The notes under the pieces: model-generated
Databases searched by the model: none
What the model saw: the letters and a program-made list of their open reading frames with translations, nothing else
What the model was told of the DNA's origin: nothing
Made by a program: the position numbers and the translations under genes
In this document: piece after piece, positions 31,540 to 37,884 of the stretch
Layout of the letters: each line of letters begins with the position of its first letter
Position numbering within the stretch: the stretch's first letter is position 1
NCBI GenBank assembly: GCA_964465065.1
Contig: CAYXHZ010000028.1
Location: 1 to 37,884, forward strand
Length of the DNA stretch: 37,884 nt
Source of the DNA: CAYMND01 sp964465065
Lineage (GTDB): Bacteria > Acidobacteriota > Aminicenantia > UBA2199
Direction: 5' to 3'

Positions 31540-33795
31540 CTATTCGGCTGTCAACCAGCCCAGTATTTTTTCGTTGGTCAGCGGAGAGCTGAACGGCAGC
31601 GGCCGATCGGGGCGAAAGGCGCGCAGTGCGGCCAGCAGGGCGAAATAGGCGCCGATGCCGTACATGAAAGGCGGTTCGCCGACAGCCTTGGAATTGAGCA
31701 GCGCCGCCGGATTCGGGGCGTTCTGCAGGAAGCGCACCTCGATTTCGGCCGGAGCGCTGCGGATATCGGGGATCTTGTAGGTGGACAGGGTATCGGTCAG
31801 CAGCGATCCCCTGTCGGAATAGACCAGTTCTTCCATGGTCATCCAGCCGACGCCCTGAACGATGCCGCCCTCGACCTGTCCCCTATCGATCAAGGGATTG
31901 ATGCTGTTGCCGGCGTCATGGACCGCACGCACCGAATCGACCGTGCAGGTGCCGCGCAGACCGTCGACGGTCGCTTCGACCAAGGCGGTGCCGTAGACAT
32001 GGTAGGCGAAAGGCCGACCCTGTTCGCTGGCGCGGTCGAAATGGAGATGCGGCGTGGCGTAATGAGCCTGGCAGGACAGGTTGATCCGTTCCAGATAGGC
32101 GGCGGCCACCAGCTTCTCCCAGTCCAGATCCGTCTTTGCCCCGGACTTGAAGACGGCATCCTCGCAAAATTCCAGAACGCCGACATCGCCGCAGGCCAGC
32201 TTTTGGGCGGCCAGGGGCAGCAGGCGGGCACGGATCTCCTGGCAGGCCAGCTCGACCGCCTTGCCGTTGAGATCGGCGCCGGTCGAAGCCGCCGTCGGCG
32301 AGGTGTTGGCCACCCGGTCGGTGCTGGTGCTCTCGATGCGAACGCGCCGTTCGGTAACGCCCAGGGTCCGGGCGGCCACCCGGATGATCTTGTCGTTGAC
32401 GCCCTGGCCCATCTCCACGGCGGCCGTCGATACGGCCACACTGCCATCGGTGTAGACGTGAACCAGCGCGCCGGCCTGATTGAGGTGTTTGGTGGTGAAC
32501 GAGATGCCGAAACAGACCGGCATCAGAGCCAGGCCTTTCTTGCTCATGGTCTGTGTCTGATTGTACGTGCGCACCCGTTGCCGGGCTGCAGCCAGGTCGA
32601 AATCCGTCACGGCCTGATCGAAACATCGCTCGGCCCGGCAATTTTCGACCCGCTGACCGAAGGGCAGCTGATCGCCCTCGACCAGAAGGTTTTTACGCTG
32701 CAGTACGGCCGTCTCGATTCCCATCTTCTCGGCAGCCTGGAAAATCGCCGATTCCAGGACAAACATGGCCTGGGGTCCGCCGAAACCGCGGTAAGCCGTG
32801 AATGGTGCCAGATTGGTGCGGCAGGAAATGCCCTGAGCGCGGACGTTGGGAATTTTGTAACTGTTGGTGGCGTGAAACAGGGTGCGTTCCAGAATGGCCG
32901 TCGACAAATCGGCGCTGGCGCCGGCGTTCTGGTAGTAGGTCACCTCGTACGCCAGAATTCTGCCATCGCCGTCCAGACCGATACGGAAATCCGATGAATA
33001 GGGATGGCGTTTCCCGGTAAAGCGCATGTCTTCGCGTCGTTCCAGTACCAGTTTTACAGGTCGGAGCAGCCGGTGAGCGGCCAGCGCGGCCAGAGCCGCC
33101 CAGGCGGTGGCCTGGTCTTCCTTGCCGCCGAAAGCACCGCCCAGACGAAAAACCTCCACCGTCACCCGGTTCATGGGCAGACCGAGAACGCGGGCGATGG
33201 TGCGCTGCACCGCCGTCGGCGATTGCGTGGCCGAAATCACCCGCAGGCTGTTTTTTTCACCGGGTACGGCCACGGCGGCCTGGGTTTCCAAATACAGGTG
33301 CTCCTGGCCTCCGGAATCGACACGTCCGGACAAGACCAGCTTGCAGGCTGGGAAAACCCGTTCCACATCCCCCAGAACGAAGGTGCGCGGTGGGGCGATC
33401 AGGCGGTTGGCCGCAGCGGCCTGACGCGGGTCGAATATCGGCGGGAGTTCCTGGATTTCGTAGCGTATGGCAGGCAAGGCCTTCCGGGCCAGCTGCGCAC
33501 TGTCGGCCAGCACGACGGCCAGCGGCTGACCAATGTAATGGACTTCCCCTTCGGCCAACAGGGGTTCATCGGCGATGATGCCGCCGATCTGATTGTCGCC
33601 GGGGATGTCTGCGGCGGTCAAAACGGCCGCGACACCCGGTTCACGGCCGGCCGCCAGCGTGTCCAGCCTGACGATACGTCCATGGGCGACCGGCGAAACC
33701 AGTACCGCCGCATGCAACATACCGGAAAAGGTTTGCAGGTCATCGACATAGCGGCTTTCACCACGACTGTGGAAATAGATGTCGTCTTGTCTCAT
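31540..33795 (-). CDS. xdhB: Xanthine dehydrogenase, molybdenum-binding subunit
   Basis: 751-aa Mo subunit of the xanthine dehydrogenase family. Motifs visible are GGAFGGKEDQ, YRGFGGPQAMF, EMGQGVNDK and the catalytic Glu in AVGEPPFMYG. The length matches E. coli XdhA (about 752) and R. capsulatus XdhB (777); the symbol follows R. capsulatus naming because the FAD and Fe-S parts are fused in the partner. The start at 33795 overlaps the xdhA stop as ATGA, with GGAG seven bases upstream; a longer frame to 33849 is not used. The two genes are translationally coupled and should form an (alpha-beta)2 enzyme. Oxidation of hypoxanthine or xanthine is expected, but related enzymes act on other heterocycles. 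Confidence 0.92.
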   Translation of the reverse strand: MRQDDIYFHSRGESRYVDDLQTFSGMLHAAVLVSPVAHGRIVRLDTLAAGREPGVAAVLTAADIPGDNQIGGIIADEPLLAEGEVHYIGQPLAVVLADSAQLARKALPAIRYEIQELPPIFDPRQAAAANRLIAPPRTFVLGDVERVFPACKLVLSGRVDSGGQEHLYLETQAAVAVPGEKNSLRVISATQSPTAVQRTIARVLGLPMNRVTVEVFRLGGAFGGKEDQATAWAALAALAAHRLLRPVKLVLERREDMRFTGKRHPYSSDFRIGLDGDGRILAYEVTYYQNAGASADLSTAILERTLFHATNSYKIPNVRAQGISCRTNLAPFTAYRGFGGPQAMFVLESAIFQAAEKMGIETAVLQRKNLLVEGDQLPFGQRVENCRAERCFDQAVTDFDLAAARQRVRTYNQTQTMSKKGLALMPVCFGISFTTKHLNQAGALVHVYTDGSVAVSTAAVEMGQGVNDKIIRVAARTLGVTERRVRIESTSTDRVANTSPTAASTGADLNGKAVELACQEIRARLLPLAAQKLACGDVGVLEFCEDAVFKSGAKTDLDWEKLVAAAYLERINLSCQAHYATPHLHFDRASEQGRPFAYHVYGTALVEATVDGLRGTCTVDSVRAVHDAGNSINPLIDRGQVEGGIVQGVGWMTMEELVYSDRGSLLTDTLSTYKIPDIRSAPAEIEVRFLQNAPNPAALLNSKAVGEPPFMYGIGAYFALLAALRAFRPDRPLPFSSPLTNEKILGWLTAE

Positions 33796-35222
33796 AGCAG
33801 ATCTCCGGCAGTGAAGCGCCCGGGAAAAAGGTCCAGGAAATGGGCGCACAGCAGACGGCGCAACAGGGTACGTTTGTAAGCGGCCGAACCGCGCACATCG
33901 CTGATGGGGGCGATTTCGCGATCGGCCTGATCCAGAAAATCCCGCAGAGTATTCACGTCGATATCACGACCGGCCAGAACGGCGGCTGCCTTCTTTAAAT
34001 AATAAGGCACCGGAGCCACACCGCCGGCGGAGGCGTGAACGGTAACGACCCGTTCCCCATCCATTTCCAGACTGATGGCCGTATTGACCGAAGCGATATC
34101 CTGATGCCTGCGCCGGGACACCTTCTCGAAATGAAAGCGGAAACGATCCCCCCGAACCGGAATACGCAACCAGGTCACCAGCTCCTGGTCCTCGAGGTCC
34201 AGTTTCTTGTAACCCAAAAAGAAATCCCGCAGCCTGACGATCCGCAAGTCATCGCCCCGGACCATAGCGATTTCGGCATCCAGAGCCAGCAGAATGACAC
34301 TCAGGTCACCGATCGGCGAGGCGTTGACGATGTTGCCGCCGACAGTCGCCCGGTTGCGGATCTGCTGCGAGGAAACCAGGCGCAGGGCATCGGCCAGACC
34401 GGGCAGGGCGGCCGCGAGCAAGGGCGATTCCATCATGTCGCTGACCGTTGCCGCGGCACCGATGTACAGGCAGTCCGGTTCCGGCCAAATGGCGGACAGG
34501 CCGTGGTGGCGGCTGATCCGCTGCAATTCCCGGTCCGCCAGCTCGGCCCCCTGGCGCACGTACAGATCGGTTCCGCCAGCCAGGACCAGGTCCTTGTCCC
34601 GGAGCTGCGGCAGTTCTTCCGTTGCGATCGCTGGCGGCAGGCGGTCGGCGATGGTCGCGAAATACTCCGGCACCACTCCCAGTCGGATCAAGGCCTGCAG
34701 ACGGTCCTGCCCGGATTGAAGCCGGGTCCGCAACTCGTCCAGCAGACCGGCCAACGCCCGCCGGATCGACGTGTAGCCGGTACAGCGGCAGATATTGCCC
34801 TCGATGGCCGTGATGGCGTCGTCTTCCTGCAAGGTATGGCTGTCGAGCAGAAAACCGGTCAGACTGACGATCAGGCCCGGGGTGCAGAAACCGCACTGGC
34901 TGGCGCCTTCGACAACGAAAACCCGTTGTACTGGTGTCAGACCGTCGCTGCAATTGAGTCCTTCGACGCTGACCACATGACAACCGGCGGCGTCGGCCAG
35001 CGGGAACAGGCAGGAAGTCACCGTTCTATAGCGGATTCCAGTCGGTCCAGGCGTTCCCAACAGCACCGAACAGGCGCCGCAATCCCCTTCACGGCAACCG
35101 ATCCGGGTGCCGGTCAGGTGCTGGTCATTGCGGATGAAGTCGACCAGAGGCGTACCGGCCGGCAGAGCCGTATGAATTTCCCGATCGTTCAAGACGAAAA
35201 TGATCTGCTTTTTGTTGTCCAT
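33792..35222 (-). CDS. xdhA: Xanthine dehydrogenase, fused 2Fe-2S and FAD subunit
   Basis: 476-aa subunit with the R. capsulatus XdhA architecture. The N-terminal 2Fe-2S domain has Cys43, 48, 51 and 71 (CREGDCGAC); the second cluster has Cys110, 113, 145 and 147 (CGFC, CRC). A vanillyl-alcohol-oxidase-type FAD domain (about residues 185-370) has VLAGGTDLYV and NRATVGGNIVNASPIGD, then the CO-dehydrogenase flavoprotein C-terminal domain. The flavin implies an NAD(P)+ or other soluble acceptor. The start at ATG 35222 is 10 bases after the tdk stop; upstream in-frame sequence lies inside tdk and is not credible as protein. The Shine-Dalgarno sequence is very close to the ATG, so coupling to tdk is likely. 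No xdhC-type insertion factor is in the window. Confidence 0.92.
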   Translation of the reverse strand: MDNKKQIIFVLNDREIHTALPAGTPLVDFIRNDQHLTGTRIGCREGDCGACSVLLGTPGPTGIRYRTVTSCLFPLADAAGCHVVSVEGLNCSDGLTPVQRVFVVEGASQCGFCTPGLIVSLTGFLLDSHTLQEDDAITAIEGNICRCTGYTSIRRALAGLLDELRTRLQSGQDRLQALIRLGVVPEYFATIADRLPPAIATEELPQLRDKDLVLAGGTDLYVRQGAELADRELQRISRHHGLSAIWPEPDCLYIGAAATVSDMMESPLLAAALPGLADALRLVSSQQIRNRATVGGNIVNASPIGDLSVILLALDAEIAMVRGDDLRIVRLRDFFLGYKKLDLEDQELVTWLRIPVRGDRFRFHFEKVSRRRHQDIASVNTAISLEMDGERVVTVHASAGGVAPVPYYLKKAAAVLAGRDIDVNTLRDFLDQADREIAPISDVRGSAAYKRTLLRRLLCAHFLDLFPGRFTAGDLL

Positions 35223-35232
35223 CCTCACCGCA

Positions 35233-35802
35233 CTATTTGATTTCCAACCTATGCCCATAACATTTGCGGCACACCGACACGTACTTGTCGTTGCCGCCGA
35301 TCTCGATCTGCGGACCGTCACCGATCGGCTGACCGTCCTTGTACTTGAGCAGCATGGTCGCCTTCTTGGTGCAATACCAGCAGACAGCTTTGACTTCCTC
35401 GATCTTGTCGGCAAACAGCAGCAGGGCCTCGCTGCCGCTGAACAGGTGGTTGCGGTAATCGTTCTTGAGACCGTAGACGATGACAGGAATGTTCAGCTGA
35501 TCTACGATGCGGGTCAAGACGACCACCTGCTCGCGGCTCAAAAACTGTCCCTCGTCGACCAGCACGCAATCGGGCATGGCCTCTTTGGCCAGCTGCAGCA
35601 TGTCGGTACCTTCGCCGATGATCTGCGCCTCGCGCTGAAAGCCCATGCGCGAGGTGATTTTTCCGCGGCCGAAACGGTCGTCGATGGCCGGGGTGAACAA
35701 CAGGGCGCGCTTGTTCTGTTCTTCGTAATTGTGGGCGATCTTGAGGATTTCGGTGGACTTGCCGGCGTTCATGGTCGAGTAGCGGAAATAGAGCTGGGCC
35801 AT
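35233..35802 (-). CDS. tdk: Thymidine kinase (type II)
   Basis: 189-aa homotetrameric type II TK that phosphorylates thymidine (and deoxyuridine) with ATP. The P-loop lies in STMNAGKST (residues 9-17), the Walker B and catalytic Glu in VDEGQF (Asp83, Glu84), and a lasso loop follows. The structural zinc site uses two CxxC pairs, CWYC near residue 142 and CRKC near 180. The length is normal. AGGAG lies eight bases before the ATG. It sits 20 bp after the 5'-nucleotidase and 10 bp before xdhA, an unusual location for a pyrimidine salvage gene inside a purine catabolic operon. Confidence 0.96.
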   Translation of the reverse strand: MAQLYFRYSTMNAGKSTEILKIAHNYEEQNKRALLFTPAIDDRFGRGKITSRMGFQREAQIIGEGTDMLQLAKEAMPDCVLVDEGQFLSREQVVVLTRIVDQLNIPVIVYGLKNDYRNHLFSGSEALLLFADKIEEVKAVCWYCTKKATMLLKYKDGQPIGDGPQIEIGGNDKYVSVCRKCYGHRLEIK

Positions 35803-35822
35803 AGTTTATTCTCCTGTATGGA

Positions 35823-37331
35823 TCAATCGGGTTCTTCGGTTTGGGGTGGATCACGGAATGCCCGCTGGATCTTCTGGTAAACAGACAGATCGGGGCGGCT
35901 TTCCAGAAAGCGGATCAGAGCCTCGGCGGTGGTCGAACCCAACGCCCGGCCGGGATCCTGGTGACTGAATTTGTAGGAGCTGGCGATGTAGCTGGAGACA
36001 CCGACCTTGTAACTGCGGTTCTCCGCCAGCGGACGGCCGCCGAGGTCCTGCAGTACGATCTCCTTGACCTGCTGATCTGCGTCGACGCGCACCAGGTACT
36101 GCATGCCGGCGACCTGCAGATCGATACTGCCGTGCCGACCCAGCGAGCTGCGGATCAGGCCACGCAATTCTTCGGCGCTCAGGGTGAATTCGACGACCTG
36201 GTTGTTGAACGGGTCCAGGGTGTACACGTCCTTGAAAGTGATCTTTTTCGGCAGGCGTCCCATGCGGATGCCGCCGTTGTTCTGGAAAGCGATGTCCGTT
36301 CCGTGCACGCGGCAGACGGCATCGGCCATCAGGCTGCCCAGAGCATCCTTGCCGGTGATCTCGAAGGGCGCCTCGATGAAGACCCGGGCAAAGGCCGGAT
36401 TGTTGTTGAAGTTTTCGATCATGGCCCGCACTTCGGCCGATTCGCCCTGATGGGCGCGCACGTCGATCAGTCCGCCTTTCTTTTCGACCAGCCGCCCGTT
36501 GCGCAGGAGCAATTCCACCCGCCCCAGGTGCCGGATGTCGGAGCCGGCCTGGGCGATGAGTACGCCGTTGACCGTCTCGGCCGGGTTGACCCGGGTATGG
36601 GAATGTCCGCCGATGATCAGATCCAGTTCGGGCATCTGTTCGGCCAACTTGAGATCCTGGTCGTAGCCGATGTGGGTCAGGGCCAGCAGGATCTGATTGC
36701 CCTGGCGCAGGGACTTGAACTCCCGCGCCTTGACCAGGGGGTCGCCGAAGCGTAGTCCCTTGACCTTGTCGGGGTGGGTGGCCGGAATATCGAGGCCCGG
36801 TTCGATCTGGATCAGTCCGAAGACGGCGATGCGGGTACCTTGGGCCGTCGTCAGCACCAGAGAGGGTTTCAGCTGCGGAAAACGACCGGCCGGCACGTCG
36901 ATATTGGCCGACAGCATGGGAAATTTGGCCTGGGCGGCGAAGCGGCACAAGCCGTCGAATCCGTAGTCGAACTCGTGGTTGCCGATACACATCAGGTTCA
37001 AACCCAGGTGGTTGTAAAGCTGCAGGATCGGTTCGCCGGGCGGATCGAACTGATCGATGACCGGGTTGCCGGTGAAATTGTCTCCGGCGGATACGAACAG
37101 GACTTCGGCGCCGCTGCGGCGCTCGTTGGCAACGATGTCGGCCACCTTGGCCAGGTTGTCGATTTTGCCGTGCACGTCGTTGAGGTGAAAGATGACGATC
37201 CGCTCCTCGGCCGCGGCTCTGGGCACAGTGTCGATCTCGGCCTTCGCAGACGGGGTGCAGGATTGCAGAAACGGCAGAACCAGCAGCGGCAAAATCAAGG
37301 CGAGCAGGACACGACGATACCGGCAGCTCAT
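35823..37331 (-). CDS. Lipoprotein 5'-nucleotidase / metallophosphatase (UshA family)
   Basis: 502-aa periplasmic-facing 5'-nucleotidase. The signal peptide ends in a lipobox-like FLQSC (about residues 20-24). The N-terminal calcineurin-like domain shows HLNDVHGK, VSAGDNF, CIGNHEFDYG and GGHSHTRV metal motifs. The C-terminal 5'-nucleotidase domain begins near residue 330, with QNNGGIRMG and DPFNNQVVEF. The length fits UshA-type enzymes. The start at 37331 overlaps the preceding gene stop as ATGA, with AGGAG upstream; the extra eight residues before it are not used. It would turn external nucleotides into nucleosides and phosphate. That fits the head of a purine use operon, although no nucleoside transporter or phosphorylase lies in the window. 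Confidence 0.93.
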   Translation of the reverse strand: MSCRYRRVLLALILPLLVLPFLQSCTPSAKAEIDTVPRAAAEERIVIFHLNDVHGKIDNLAKVADIVANERRSGAEVLFVSAGDNFTGNPVIDQFDPPGEPILQLYNHLGLNLMCIGNHEFDYGFDGLCRFAAQAKFPMLSANIDVPAGRFPQLKPSLVLTTAQGTRIAVFGLIQIEPGLDIPATHPDKVKGLRFGDPLVKAREFKSLRQGNQILLALTHIGYDQDLKLAEQMPELDLIIGGHSHTRVNPAETVNGVLIAQAGSDIRHLGRVELLLRNGRLVEKKGGLIDVRAHQGESAEVRAMIENFNNNPAFARVFIEAPFEITGKDALGSLMADAVCRVHGTDIAFQNNGGIRMGRLPKKITFKDVYTLDPFNNQVVEFTLSAEELRGLIRSSLGRHGSIDLQVAGMQYLVRVDADQQVKEIVLQDLGGRPLAENRSYKVGVSSYIASSYKFSHQDPGRALGSTTAEALIRFLESRPDLSVYQKIQRAFRDPPQTEEPD

Positions 37332-37546
37332 GAGCGCTCTCCTGTCTGCCTGCATTCCCGGGTGACCAGTTCGTCACCGCCGCACAATTCCCCGTCCAGT
37401 TCCAGGGCATGCCCGTGACGGTCGCAGACCGTTTTGCAGTTGTCCCGGACCTTCTTCCATTCCGCCTGCGAGTATTGACGCAGCGCATCGCCGACCGTCG
37501 CTCCCGAAAAGATCTCGATAGCCTGTCCATTCACTTTTATCTGCAT
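37328..37546 (-). CDS. Small beta-grasp-like protein, 72 aa
   Basis: Short protein not firmly recognised. The first 25 residues (MQIKVNGQAIEIFSGATV, then GDALRQYS) follow the beta-hairpin-plus-helix plan of ThiS/MoaD/ubiquitin-like beta-grasp proteins, and the later ELDGELCGGDEL segment fits the last strands. It lacks the C-terminal GG of sulfur carriers; instead it has four Cys (NCKTVC, LC and a near-terminal EC), which may bind metal. The start at 37546 is supported by GGAG six bases upstream. It overlaps the 5'-nucleotidase start by ATGA, so translation is coupled. It is the first gene after the operon promoter. Its function is unknown. Confidence 0.65.
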   Translation of the reverse strand: MQIKVNGQAIEIFSGATVGDALRQYSQAEWKKVRDNCKTVCDRHGHALELDGELCGGDELVTRECRQTGERS

Positions 37547-37583
37547 TGTACACTCCAGCACCGGACTCAGCCGGTAAACTTTC

Positions 37584-37612
37584 ATTTTATGAGACGGACC
37601 TGGTCTTGTCAA
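37584..37612 (-). promoter_or_regulatory. Promoter at the head of the nucleotidase-tdk-xdh operon
   Basis: Minus strand: a perfect TTGACA (37612-37607), a 17-bp spacer, then TAAAAT (37589-37584). The start site near 37577 gives a leader of about 31 bases before the beta-grasp gene. Confidence 0.75.
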
Positions 37613-37646
37613 GAAACTCCGTTCCTATACATAGAATCTGCCGAGA

Positions 37647-37661
37647 ATGCCTTCAAGGCAT
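37647..37661. repeat. 15-bp palindrome upstream of the operon promoter
   Basis: ATGCCTT-C-AAGGCAT is a perfect inverted repeat about 35 bp upstream of the -35 box, a plausible activator or repressor site. A second perfect palindrome, ACCCCATGGGGT, is at 37854-37865. No gene was seen in 37613-37884. Confidence 0.45.
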
Positions 37662-37884
37662 GACAATTCAGCTCTTGTACCAAGTGTCCCCCACCTTATT
37701 GTCGTCCTGATTTTAAGACTTCGGCTTGACAATGTCGGATTGCTGGGTGCCGTCTCCTACGAGTCCGTCATTCCGTCTCGTTTCGTGACTCGAGGGCAGC
37801 GCAACAATGTCAAGAAGTACAACACGCCCCTTTATTTTCCATACAGTCAAAGTACCCCATGGGGTCAGTCTGCAGGAAACGGCC

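Noticed and set aside
35223..35414. N-terminal extension of XdhA into tdk.
   Set aside because: It would overlap tdk by about 180 bp with an Arg/Ser-rich sequence. The ferredoxin domain begins right after the ATG at 35222.
1..37884. CRISPR arrays, insertion sequences, phage genes or integrases.
   Set aside because: No regular repeat-spacer pattern, transposase or integrase motif, or IS-type terminal repeats were seen. The tRNA has no adjacent integrase or visible duplicated 3' end.

Overview
The window looks like chromosome from a GC-rich (by eye roughly 55-60%), Gram-negative-type, probably anaerobic bacterium. It carries several lipoproteins, a predicted outer-membrane beta-barrel, a large secreted Tricorn-like protease and a secreted S9 peptidase. 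It also carries a molybdo-flavoenzyme purine catabolic set normally found in anaerobes. The taxon cannot be fixed from sequence reading alone. The protease-rich background and the NtrY-type kinase would fit an Acidobacteriota/Aminicenantes-like or deltaproteobacterial-grade lineage, but that is a guess. Promoters are unusually easy to read: many genes have TTGACA-like and TATAAT-like hexamers exactly 17 bp apart.

Positions 1-21050 are housekeeping and envelope genes in short units: a NagZ-type glycosidase, an S9 peptidase, an OB-fold-like lipoprotein with a PepSY-type membrane protein, rmuC, a PspC protein, metF, a beta-barrel protein and a glutamine synthetase. Next comes a minus-strand unit of NtrY-like sensor kinase, membrane-anchored lytic transglycosylase and coiled-coil protein. 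It is followed by tRNA-Arg(CCT), a PAS-GGDEF diguanylate cyclase, a two-gene Hsp20 operon with a clear promoter and terminator, a small lipoprotein and the Tricorn-like protease.

Positions 21257-37546 are one continuous minus-strand run of eleven genes and the main interest of the window. In transcription order they are a small beta-grasp-like protein, a lipoprotein 5'-nucleotidase, thymidine kinase, xdhA (2Fe-2S + FAD), xdhB (Mo), a YgeY-type M20 hydrolase, a YgeW-type knotted transcarbamylase, a DPD-like (PreT-PreA fusion) flavoprotein, SsnA amidohydrolase, YgeX diaminopropionate ammonia-lyase, and a single-chain xanthine dehydrogenase of the selenium-dependent type. This is a rearranged relative of the E. 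coli yge/ygf-ssnA-xdhD region, a type of cluster linked in recent work to anaerobic purine/uric acid breakdown in gut bacteria. The inferred flow is nucleotide to nucleoside to purine base, then xanthine/urate, reductive and hydrolytic ring opening, ureido/carbamoyl intermediates, 2,3-diaminopropionate, and finally pyruvate plus ammonia. The cluster differs from the E. coli version: the large YgfK position is taken by a protein with the domain order of dihydropyrimidine dehydrogenase, HyuA is absent from the window, and nucleotide-processing genes sit at the head.

Two strong promoters appear to drive this run, one before the beta-grasp gene and one before the ygeW-like gene. The second lies downstream of a 412-bp spacer holding a long palindrome and a helically phased 21-bp direct repeat, which suggests specific control of the lower half of the pathway.
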